Assembly: GCA_011390695.1 (NCBI GenBank)
Contig: JAABRW010000036.1
Location: forward strand, 1 to 6,693
DNA: 6,693 nt
Origin: Desulfotignum sp.
Lineage (GTDB): Bacteria > Desulfobacterota > Desulfobacteria > Desulfobacterales > Desulfobacteraceae
Direction of reading: 5' to 3'
In this document: in pieces, positions 1-6,293 of the stretch
Numbering within the stretch: the first letter of the stretch is position 1
How the letters are laid out: each line of letters starts with the position of its first letter
The notes under the pieces: model-generated
Databases searched by the model: none
Seen by the model: only the letters and a program-made list of their open reading frames with translations
What the model was told of the DNA's origin: nothing
Translations under genes and position numbers: made by a program

Positions 1-321
1 ATTTTTCTGATCCTGATCGGCATGTTCATGGAGACCCTGGCCACCATCATGCTGGTCACGCCGGTACTGCTGCCGGTCATGACCACGCTGGGGGTCGATC
101 CCATTCATTTTGGCATTGTTCTGGTCATGTGCTGTGAAATCGGGTTTGAAACACCGCCGCTGGGAGAAAACCTGTTCATTGCATCCGGGATCGGAAAGGT
201 GAGCATTGAGGAGATTTCCGTTCAAGCCATTCCGTTTTCCTTTGTACAGATAATTGCCGTATTCCTGGTGGCCTATATTCCAGGAATCTGCCTCTGGCTG
301 CCCAAGGTTTTTGGATATTGA
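1..321 (+). CDS. dctM: TRAP transporter large permease (DctM), C-terminal part
   Basis: The gene enters from the left edge in frame 1; 106 residues and the TGA stop are visible, against roughly 430 for the family, so about three quarters lies outside. DctM is the large, multi-spanning inner-membrane subunit of tripartite ATP-independent periplasmic transporters, which use an ion gradient and a periplasmic binding protein to import organic acids, including sulfonates. The visible part is strongly hydrophobic, with spans near residues 1-25, 37-50 and 75-103. It carries the typical C-terminal signature around residues 44-65, with the family's TPP-x-G-x-N-LF-x-ASGI pattern seen here as ETPPLGENLFIASGI. 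The dehydrogenase start lies 124 bases downstream on the same strand, so the transporter probably supplies the substrate of the following genes. Substrate specificity is set mainly by the binding protein, which is not in the window; a sulfonate is inferred from context. Confidence 0.9.
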   Translation: MFLILIGMFMETLATIMLVTPVLLPVMTTLGVDPIHFGIVLVMCCEIGFETPPLGENLFIASGIGKVSIEEISVQAIPFSFVQIIAVFLVAYIPGICLWLPKVFGY

Positions 322-430
322 TCCGCAGGCCCGGTTTCAGCGGCCCCTGATTTATCTTATGCTGTAAACACAGGTGCCGCCGCAGCAGGCCGGGGTCTGA
401 ATGACGATGTGTATTGAATCAACAACCCAT

Positions 431-434
431 GGAG
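431..434 (+). promoter_or_regulatory. Ribosome binding site supporting the start at 446
   Basis: GGAG lies 11 bases before the ATG at 446, slightly long spacing. The upstream in-frame ATG at 401 would add 15 residues that do not resemble the family N-terminus, whereas a start at 446 gives MLHIKKALK, which lines up with the HpsN-type beginning as I recall it. Confidence 0.55.
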
Positions 435-445
435 ACTGTAAAGAC

Positions 446-1759
446 ATGTTGCATATCAAAAAAGCGTTGAAAAGCGCTGAATCCCACAGCGAAGAGATCC
501 GGCCCATTGTCCAGGGCCTTTTGGATGAGATCAGAAAAGACAGGGAAAAAGCAGTGCAGAAACTGGCACTGAAGTTTGATAACTGGAAAGATGATTTCAT
601 TCTCAGTGATGAAAAAAGACAGCAGTTGATAGACACAGTGCCGGACCCGGTCAAAGATGATATCCGGTTTGCCCACCAGCAGGTGTCCGCCTTTGCAAAA
701 GCCCAGAGAGACAGCATCCAGGAGTTTGAAACCCAGGCCTATCCCGGGGTGCGCCTGGGGCAGCGGATCATTCCCATGGAGACGGCCGGGTGTTATGTGC
801 CCGGAGGTCGGTTTGCCCATGCCTGTTCCGCCATCATGAGTGTGGCCACGGCAAAAGCGGCCGGGGTCAAGACCGTTATTGCAGCCTCACCGCCCCGGGG
901 GACCAGTATCGATCCGGCCGTGGCCTATGCCATGGATGTGGCCGGCGCAGATATTATCCTTGAGATGGGCGGGGTGCAGGCCATCGCCACCATGGCATTC
1001 GGGTTGTTTACCGGGCAGCCGGCCAACATCATTGCAGGCCCCGGCAACGCCTATGTTGCAGAAGCAAAGGCGATCCTTGCCGGATCCGGTATGTGTGCCA
1101 TAGATGTGTTTGCCGGTCCCACAGAGTCGGCCATCATTGCCGATGACACCGCAGATCCCATGACCATCGCCGTGGACCTGGTATCCCAGGCCGAACACGG
1201 CTATGATTCCCCGGTCTGGCTGTTCACCGATTCCAGAGAACTGGGGGAACAGGTACTCAACATCATGCCCCGGGTGATTGCAGACATGCCGGATCCGGAT
1301 GTGCCGGCATCCTCATGGCGGGATTACGGTGAAATCATTCTTTGCGAAAACCGGGAAGAGATGGCTGCTGTCAGTGACCAATATGCGGCTGAGCATATAC
1401 AGGTAATGACCCGGGATCTTGCATGGTGGTGCAGCAACCTGAAATCCTATGGCTCGCTTTTTCTGGGGGAATACTGCACGGTTCCCCATGGAGATAAATG
1501 TTCCGGCACCAATCATATCCTGCCCACCAAAAAGGCCGGATATTTTTCAGGCGGGCTGAATGTGCATAAGTTCTTAAAAATTTACACCTACCAGGAAATT
1601 GAAAAGCAGGCCTGTGAAGAGATGAGTGCCCGGGCATCCAGGCTTTCCCGGGTGGAGGGCATGGAGGGCCATGCACGGGCCTGTGACTGGCGGTTGAAAA
1701 AATTTTTTCCAGACCAGGACCGGGATTTTAAAGTGTATTCCCAGAAACACTATTCATAA
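446..1759 (+). CDS. Histidinol-dehydrogenase-family enzyme, HpsN-like (sulfonate alcohol dehydrogenase)
   Basis: A 437-residue protein of the zinc- and NAD-dependent histidinol dehydrogenase family, which oxidises a primary alcohol to a carboxylate in two NAD-dependent steps in the cytoplasm. Residues matching the E. coli HisD zinc ligands are present: Q248 and H251 (SQAEHG), D350 (HGDKCSG) and H409 (EGHAR). The catalytic Glu-His pair is E316-H317 (AAEHIQ), and E404 matches HisD E414. It is closer to HpsN (sulfopropanediol 3-dehydrogenase, dihydroxypropanesulfonate to sulfolactate) than to biosynthetic HisD, judged from remembered family sequences: the YGSLFLGE-x3-TV-x2-GDK and NH-x-LPTK stretches and the GGL-x-V-x-KF-x-K segment are HpsN-style. 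No histidine biosynthesis genes are nearby; the neighbours are a TRAP permease, an aminotransferase and cuyA. The likely substrate is a C3 sulfonate alcohol such as dihydroxypropanesulfonate or, by inference, cysteinolate. The ATG at 401 is an alternative but less likely start. Confidence 0.85.
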   Translation: MLHIKKALKSAESHSEEIRPIVQGLLDEIRKDREKAVQKLALKFDNWKDDFILSDEKRQQLIDTVPDPVKDDIRFAHQQVSAFAKAQRDSIQEFETQAYPGVRLGQRIIPMETAGCYVPGGRFAHACSAIMSVATAKAAGVKTVIAASPPRGTSIDPAVAYAMDVAGADIILEMGGVQAIATMAFGLFTGQPANIIAGPGNAYVAEAKAILAGSGMCAIDVFAGPTESAIIADDTADPMTIAVDLVSQAEHGYDSPVWLFTDSRELGEQVLNIMPRVIADMPDPDVPASSWRDYGEIILCENREEMAAVSDQYAAEHIQVMTRDLAWWCSNLKSYGSLFLGEYCTVPHGDKCSGTNHILPTKKAGYFSGGLNVHKFLKIYTYQEIEKQACEEMSARASRLSRVEGMEGHARACDWRLKKFFPDQDRDFKVYSQKHYS

Positions 1760-1775
1760 TACTTTTGCGTAATCC

Positions 1776-1779
1776 GGAG
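1776..1779 (+). promoter_or_regulatory. Ribosome binding site supporting the start at 1789
   Basis: GGAG lies nine bases before the ATG at 1789. An in-frame TTG at 1765 sits only five bases after the upstream stop and lacks a Shine-Dalgarno of its own, so 1789 is preferred. Confidence 0.7.
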
Positions 1780-1788
1780 TCGGTTAAC

Positions 1789-3015
1789 ATGTCAGAACCA
1801 GCTGAACAGACACTTGTTTTTTCAAAAAGTTTTACCCGTCAGGAACCCATTGGCGACCAGGCCATAGAAGCGGCTGTCGCTATTCTGAAATCAGGGCGGA
1901 TTCACCGGTACAATGTCGGCAAAGATGGCATATCCCAGGCTGCTTTGCTGGAAAAGGAATTTGCCGGGTACATGGGAAAAAAATACTGCCTGGCCTGTGC
2001 CTCCTGCGGCAGTGCCATGTACCTGGCTCTGAAAAGTACCGGTGTAAAGGAGAATGAAAAGATCCTGTGCAATGCCTACACCCTGGCCCCGGTTCCGGGT
2101 GCCATTGAAAATGCCGGGGCAAGGATTGTGCTGGTGGAGATCACCGATGATTATACCATTGATTTTGATGATCTGGCTGCCAAGGCAAAGCCCGAAGATG
2201 TCAAATGGTTCATGATGTCCCACATGCGGGGACACATTGCTGATATGGATAAAATCGTTGATATCTGTACGCAGAACAATGTTACCCTGATCGAAGACTG
2301 CGCCCATACCATGGGGGCCAGATGGAACGAGCGGTTGTCCGGCACCTTCGGGGCTGCAGCCTGTTTCAGCACCCAGACCTACAAGCATATCAATTCCGGT
2401 GAAGGCGGTCTGCTGGTGACAGATGACCCGGATCTTATTGCAAAGGCCATCATCTATTCCGGATCATACATGAATTATGACCGGCACCTTTCCAGACCGG
2501 ATGACGCGGTGTTTGATGCCATAAGAGAGATTGTTCCCAACTACTCCTGCCGCATGGACAATTTGCGGGCCGCCATATTGCGGCCTCAGATACAGACCCT
2601 TGATGCCCAGTGCGAAAGATGGAACCGCAGATACCGCCTGCTTGAATCCCGCCTGAACCAGATACCGGGCATTCACTGTCCGCAGCGGGACCCAAAAGAA
2701 CAGTATGTGGGCAGTTCCATTCAGTTCACGCTGGATACGGACAATGAAACCGTGATCCGGCGGTTTCTGGATACCTGTCTGGCCCGGGGCGTTGAACTCA
2801 AATGGTTCGGCAACAAAAAGCCGGTGGGGTTCACCAGCGCCTATACCAGCTGGAAATATTTTGACAATCTGCCCGATTTGCCCAATACTGACAGAGTATT
2901 GTTCAAAATGTGCGATATGAGAATCCCGCTGACCTTTGATCTGGCAGACTGCGAGAAGATCGCACAGATAATTGCAGATGTGGCTGACCGGATATTGCCC
3001 CGGGAGGCTGCATAA
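1789..3015 (+). CDS. DegT/DnrJ/EryC1/StrS-family PLP aminotransferase
   Basis: A 408-residue fold-type I PLP enzyme of the DegT/DnrJ/EryC1/StrS family, a usual family length. D170 in LIEDCAH is the aspartate expected to pair with the pyridine nitrogen, and K199 in TYKHINSGEGG is the expected Schiff-base lysine in front of the family GEGG motif. S72-CGS-A76 occupies the phosphate-binding position where most members have a G-T-A motif. Members usually transfer an amino group from glutamate or glutamine to keto-sugars in cell-surface or antibiotic sugar pathways. No sugar-nucleotide or polysaccharide genes are here. The gene starts 29 bases after the HisD-like stop and ends 59 bases before cuyA, so it probably acts on a sulfonate intermediate, for example sulfopyruvate/cysteate or a keto form of cysteinolate. 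That substrate is inference; the family and catalytic residues are clear. Reading from TTG at 1765 would give 416 residues. Confidence 0.85.
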   Translation: MSEPAEQTLVFSKSFTRQEPIGDQAIEAAVAILKSGRIHRYNVGKDGISQAALLEKEFAGYMGKKYCLACASCGSAMYLALKSTGVKENEKILCNAYTLAPVPGAIENAGARIVLVEITDDYTIDFDDLAAKAKPEDVKWFMMSHMRGHIADMDKIVDICTQNNVTLIEDCAHTMGARWNERLSGTFGAAACFSTQTYKHINSGEGGLLVTDDPDLIAKAIIYSGSYMNYDRHLSRPDDAVFDAIREIVPNYSCRMDNLRAAILRPQIQTLDAQCERWNRRYRLLESRLNQIPGIHCPQRDPKEQYVGSSIQFTLDTDNETVIRRFLDTCLARGVELKWFGNKKPVGFTSAYTSWKYFDNLPDLPNTDRVLFKMCDMRIPLTFDLADCEKIAQIIADVADRILPREAA

Positions 3016-3074
3016 GAAATCTACGATTTTTTTTATTACCCGAAACCCTGATTTAAATAAAAAGGAATATCCCC

Positions 3075-4076
3075 ATGAATTTTGCACAATTTCCCAGAAG
3101 AAAATACATTCACACCCCCACACCCATCGAGCCCATGCCGGCGTTAAGCAAACGTCTTGGTAAGGATATCACCCTGTATGTGAAACGTGACGACCTGCTT
3201 CCCGGTGCAGGCGGGGGCAACAAAACCAGAAAACTGGAGTTCTGCATTGCCGATGCCATGGAAAAAAAGGCGGACACCATCATCACCTGCGGTGCGGTGC
3301 AGTCCAACCACTGCCGCCTGACCCTGGCCTGGGCTGTGAAAGAAGGCCTTGACTGCCACCTGGTGCTGGAAGAGCGGGTGAAAGGCTCTTATAAAAAAGA
3401 GGCCAGTGGCAACAATTTTCTGTTTGAACTCATGGGGGTAAAAAGCATCGAGGTGATGCCCGGCGGAACCGATATGATGGGTGCCATGGAAAAAAAAGCT
3501 GCCGAACTTGAGGCAAAAGGCAGACATCCCTATATTATTCCAGGGGGGGCATCCAATGCCATCGGTGCGCTGGGATATGTGTCGTGTGCTGCAGAAACAA
3601 TGACACAGCTTAACGACATGCACCTGAATATTGACCATATTGTTGTGCCGTCCGGATCTGCAGGCACCCATGCCGGTATGGTTGTGGGTATGGTGGGCTC
3701 CAGCAGCAATATTCCGGTCAGCGGTATCAATGTGTCCAGAAAAAAGGATATCCAGGAGGAAATCGTATATAAACTGGCTCTTGAAACAGCAAAGAAACTG
3801 GGGATAAGCACTGCAATGGACCGCAAATCGTTTGTGTGTTTTGACCAGTATGTGGGGCCGGGGTATTCAATCCCCACAGATGCCATGGTGGAAGCGGTAA
3901 AGCTGTTTGCACAGACCGAGTCGATTCTCCTGGATCCGGTCTATTCAGGCAAGACCGCAGCCGGATTGATTGATCTGATCAGAAAAGACCATTTCACACC
4001 CGGCGCAAAGGTGTTGTTTCTCCATACCGGCGGATCTCCAGCCCTGTATGCCTATATGGATACCTTTCGAAAATAG
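3075..4076 (+). CDS. cuyA: L-cysteate sulfo-lyase (CuyA-like), copy 1
   Basis: A 333-residue PLP-dependent enzyme of the D-cysteine desulfhydrase / ACC deaminase family. CuyA cleaves L-cysteate to pyruvate, ammonia and sulfite. K50 in GGNKTRKLEF is the expected PLP lysine, S77-N78-H79 forms the conserved QSNH motif, and SGSAGTHAG at 193-201 is the phosphate-binding loop. The insertion LEERVKGSY (98-106) followed by EASGNNFLF (109-117) matches remembered CuyA proteins and differs from DcyD of enteric bacteria, which favours cysteate over D-cysteine. The start has an AAAGGA at 3061-3066, eight bases before ATG, and the N-terminus agrees with copy 2. Neighbours are the aminotransferase upstream and an aspartate-type racemase downstream, which would let both cysteate enantiomers be used. 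D-cysteine desulfhydrase activity remains possible. Confidence 0.82.
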   Translation: MNFAQFPRRKYIHTPTPIEPMPALSKRLGKDITLYVKRDDLLPGAGGGNKTRKLEFCIADAMEKKADTIITCGAVQSNHCRLTLAWAVKEGLDCHLVLEERVKGSYKKEASGNNFLFELMGVKSIEVMPGGTDMMGAMEKKAAELEAKGRHPYIIPGGASNAIGALGYVSCAAETMTQLNDMHLNIDHIVVPSGSAGTHAGMVVGMVGSSSNIPVSGINVSRKKDIQEEIVYKLALETAKKLGISTAMDRKSFVCFDQYVGPGYSIPTDAMVEAVKLFAQTESILLDPVYSGKTAAGLIDLIRKDHFTPGAKVLFLHTGGSPALYAYMDTFRK

Positions 4077-4112
4077 CCGTCAGAAATAGACACCAGGAAT
4101 TGCCGTCAGAAA
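4076..4112. repeat. 11-base direct repeat after cuyA copy 1
   Basis: GCCGTCAGAAA occurs at 4076-4086, beginning on the last base of the cuyA stop codon, and again at 4102-4112, 26 bases later. The sequence between and after the copies does not continue the similarity. It may be a small slippage duplication or a paired protein-binding site; nothing in the window decides. Confidence 0.5.
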
Positions 4113-4137
4113 CAGCCGACATGCAGATAAACGAACA

Positions 4138-4167
4138 GCAGCCGCCCTTACATTTCAGGGCGACTGC
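4138..4167 (+). other. Imperfect hairpin between cuyA and racemase genes
   Basis: GCAGCCGCCC (4138-4147) can pair with GGGCGACTGC (4158-4167): nine of ten positions pair, with one C-A mismatch, around a 10-base loop. No T-run follows, so it does not look like an intrinsic terminator. In the transcript it would sit 48 bases before the racemase start and might protect the upstream mRNA end or lower racemase expression relative to cuyA. No role is shown by sequence alone. Confidence 0.5.
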
Positions 4168-4215
4168 TCTGACATTGCAGCCTGGCGGACAGACATTTGA
4201 GAGAAAGCAGAGAAC

Positions 4216-4923
4216 ATGACACAAACCCGTGAAAAAATTGTGGGCATCATCGGCGGAATGGGACCTGAGGCCACAGTGGACCTTATGCAGCGCATCATCC
4301 GCCTGACCCCGGCCACAGATGACAAGGACCATATCCGGTGCATTGTGGACAACAACCCCAAGGTGCCTTCTCGGATCAAGGCCATTATTGAAGGGGACGG
4401 AGAAGACCCCGGGCCGGTCATGGCAGACATGGGCCGGCGGCTGGAGGCCTGGGGCGCTGACTTTCTGGTAATCCCCTGCAACACAGCCCACTATTATTAT
4501 GATGCGGTGCAGCAGGCGGTCAACATACCCGTTGTCAACATGGTCGACCGGGTGGTGGAACAGGTGAAAACAAGGTATAGCAAAGAGAAAAAGATCGGGA
4601 TGCTGGCCTCTCCTGCCGTGGCCATGACAAAGCTTTACACCAGAGGCTTTGATGAATCGTTGGGAATGACGGAAGTCTGGCCGGATCCCGAACGCCAGGA
4701 CCTTCTTTTCCGTATCATCCGGCAGGTGAAGACCGGCCGCATTTCCCCGGATCTTCACCTGCAGTATGCCCGGGTCTGTCAGTATTTAAAGGCCCAGGGC
4801 GTCCGGGTGGCCATTGTGGCGTGCACGGAACTGAGCGCCCTGGGCGGAGACCTGCCCCTTGACACCATTGATGCTTCCCAGGTACTGGCCGAAGAGATCG
4901 TCCGGATTGTAAAAAATTCATAA
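4216..4923 (+). CDS. Aspartate/glutamate racemase-family protein, probable cysteate racemase
   Basis: A 235-residue, cofactor-independent amino-acid racemase of the Asp/Glu racemase family, full length for the family. The N-terminal IGGMGPEAT motif (12-20) is typical of aspartate racemases. Both catalytic cysteines are present: C88 in VIPCNTAHY and C203 in VACTELS, so two-base proton exchange should work in either direction. Aspartate and cysteate differ only in carboxylate versus sulfonate, and the gene follows cuyA by 139 bases on the same strand. The most economical role is interconversion of D- and L-cysteate to feed the L-specific lyase; aspartate racemase activity cannot be excluded. 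The Shine-Dalgarno is weak (GAGAGAAAG at 4199-4207). A decayed relative of this gene lies immediately downstream on the opposite strand. Confidence 0.8.
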   Translation: MTQTREKIVGIIGGMGPEATVDLMQRIIRLTPATDDKDHIRCIVDNNPKVPSRIKAIIEGDGEDPGPVMADMGRRLEAWGADFLVIPCNTAHYYYDAVQQAVNIPVVNMVDRVVEQVKTRYSKEKKIGMLASPAVAMTKLYTRGFDESLGMTEVWPDPERQDLLFRIIRQVKTGRISPDLHLQYARVCQYLKAQGVRVAIVACTELSALGGDLPLDTIDASQVLAEEIVRIVKNS

Positions 4924-4980
4924 AAACAGGTTGTTGACTGCACCAATGCCGGACAGGGCATTACTGCATTGAACGGTTTA

Positions 4981-5161
4981 TCCCGGTATCTGTATGATAG
5001 CTTCTATCCTGGATGGGATCTTTAGGTTATGATCAAATAATACAATGGATATGATCAATATCATCCAACGCAGGTTTCAGATGTATAATGCGATGCATTA
5101 AATCTACAGTTGCTTCAGGAACAATTCCTCCAAGAACATCTCAACAATTTTTTTCTGCCAT
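4981..5161 (-). pseudogene. Decayed racemase remnant (second cysteate/aspartate racemase copy)
   Basis: Read on the minus strand from an ATG at 5161-5159, the sequence is a broken relative of the racemase at 4216. From 5131 to 5036 the frame is intact and 23 of 32 residues agree, for example GGIVPEATVDLMHRIIHL against GGMGPEATVDLMQRIIRL, then DDIDHIHCII against DDKDHIRCIV. Before this, an extra A in a poly-A run and two further inserted bases create a TGA at 5143-5141 (codon 7). After it a TGA at 5035-5033 and a TAA follow, although PK and, in another frame, IEAII (about 5006-4992) still match PK and IKAII of the intact gene. It begins 57 bases after the stop of cuyA copy 2, in the same order as cuyA-racemase on the plus strand. 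Weaker similarity may continue down to about 4924. It cannot encode a working racemase. Confidence 0.85.
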
Positions 5162-5218
5162 TTTGGTTCTTCCGGGTATAAAGAAGGGGGCTGAAAGGCT
5201 TTCTAAATTTAGCATTTT

Positions 5219-6220
5219 TTACTGCCTAAACGTATCCATATAAGCATACAAGGCAGGTGATCCGCCAGTATGAAGGAACAATACATTAGATCCTTTCGAA
5301 AAATGACCTTTACGCACAATATCAATGAGGCCTGCAGCTGTTTTACCTGAATATACCGGATCAAGAAGAATAGCCTCATTTTTGGCAAAGAGCTTCACTG
5401 CTTCAACCATAGCATCTGTCGGTACAGAATAGCCAGGGCCGACATACTGGTCAAAACATACAATATCTTCCCGCTTAACTCCGCTTTTTACATCAAGTCT
5501 TTCCGCTGTATCCACTGCCAGTTTGTAAACAATATCTTCCTGAATATCTTTGGCTCTTGATACATTCACGCCACTAATGGGAATATTACCGTTTACACCT
5601 GTCATGCCGACCACCATACCTGCGTGGGTGCCTGCAGACCCGGAAGGCACCACAATGTGATTTATTTTAAGCCGCATGTCATTGAGCTGGGTCATGGTTT
5701 CTTCAGCGCAGGCTGCATACCCTGTGGCACCGATCGTATTAGAGGCTCCACCTGGAATGATATAGGGTTTTTTACCAGCAATGGTAAGCTCATCAGCTTT
5801 TTTACCCATCTCTGCCATCATATCTGAACCACCCTCAACAACAGTAATACTTTTAACACCAAGCAGTTCAAACAAAAAATTGTTTCCGCTGGCCTCTTGC
5901 TTATAAGAGCCTTTAACCCGCTCTTCAAGGACCAGGTGGCAATCGAGGCCTTCTTTGGCAGACCAGGAGGCGGTCAGTCTTGCATGGTTTGACTGGACAG
6001 CACCACAGGTAATGATAGTATTTGCTCTTTTCTCAAGAGCATCTGCCATGCAGAATTCGAGTTTTCTGGTTTTATTCCCACCAGCACAACCAGGAAGCAG
6101 GTCATCACGTTTCACATAAAGATTTATATCTCCCCCAAGTGCTTTGCTTAATGCCGGCATGGGTTCAATAGGTGTTGGACCTTGTAAATATTTTCTTCTG
6201 GGAAATTTTGTAAAATTCAT
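5219..6220 (-). CDS. cuyA: L-cysteate sulfo-lyase (CuyA-like), copy 2
   Basis: A second 333-residue CuyA-family PLP enzyme. It aligns with copy 1 without gaps and differs at about 76 positions by hand count, about 77% identity. PLP lysine K50, the QSNH motif (76-79), the GSY-x2-EASGNN stretch (104-114) and the SGSAGTHAG loop (193-201) are all kept. Near the active site, copy 1 GAGGGNK is GCAGGNK here and copy 1 SNHCR is SNHAR. The most divergent stretches are 136-151 and about 240-258, probably surface regions. The start at 6220 gives MNFTKFPRRKY, matching copy 1; an upstream in-frame start at 6310 would add 30 residues with no counterpart. The gene follows the GntR regulator by 73 bases on the same strand and is more AT-rich than copy 1 (sampled lines 40-55% GC against 57%). 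It may be a differently regulated or transferred paralogue. D-cysteine desulfhydrase activity is the alternative. Confidence 0.82.
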   Translation of the reverse strand: MNFTKFPRRKYLQGPTPIEPMPALSKALGGDINLYVKRDDLLPGCAGGNKTRKLEFCMADALEKRANTIITCGAVQSNHARLTASWSAKEGLDCHLVLEERVKGSYKQEASGNNFLFELLGVKSITVVEGGSDMMAEMGKKADELTIAGKKPYIIPGGASNTIGATGYAACAEETMTQLNDMRLKINHIVVPSGSAGTHAGMVVGMTGVNGNIPISGVNVSRAKDIQEDIVYKLAVDTAERLDVKSGVKREDIVCFDQYVGPGYSVPTDAMVEAVKLFAKNEAILLDPVYSGKTAAGLIDIVRKGHFSKGSNVLFLHTGGSPALYAYMDTFRQ

Positions 6221-6226
6221 TTTGTA

Positions 6227-6232
6227 TCCTCT
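6227..6232 (-). promoter_or_regulatory. Ribosome binding site of cuyA copy 2
   Basis: On the minus strand AGAGGA lies six bases before the ATG at 6220, a strong Shine-Dalgarno that fixes this start over the in-frame start at 6310. Confidence 0.75.
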
Positions 6233-6293
6233 CTTTTGAAATATTAGTGTAAATTTTAGATCAATTGTTATTTGGTCAGAATTGTTTTGATTT

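Noticed and set aside
446..1759. Annotation as biosynthetic histidinol dehydrogenase (hisD)
   Set aside because: The catalytic residues are shared, but no other his genes are nearby, the sequence style is HpsN-like and the neighbours are sulfonate genes.
3029..3036. Run of eight T after the aminotransferase as an intrinsic terminator
   Set aside because: No adequate GC-rich stem ends next to it, and cuyA starts 38 bases later in the same direction.
3994..4758. Long 254-residue open frame on the minus strand across the end of cuyA and the racemase
   Set aside because: It lies antisense to two well-supported genes, has no recognisable domain and a composition typical of the shadow of a GC-rich gene.
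4945..4962. Inverted repeat AATGCC/GGCATT as a terminator for the convergent genes
   Set aside because: The stem is only 6 bp, with no T-run next to it on either strand, and it falls in probable racemase-relic sequence.
5624..5827. 67-residue plus-strand open frame inside cuyA copy 2
   Set aside because: It is the antisense shadow of a strongly conserved coding region; copy 1 gives a similar antisense frame at the matching place, as expected from shared coding sequence.
6221..6293. A sigma-70 promoter or GntR operator before cuyA copy 2
   Set aside because: The stretch is AT-rich with several loose matches, but no hexamer pair with proper spacing and no clear FadR-type palindrome stands out.
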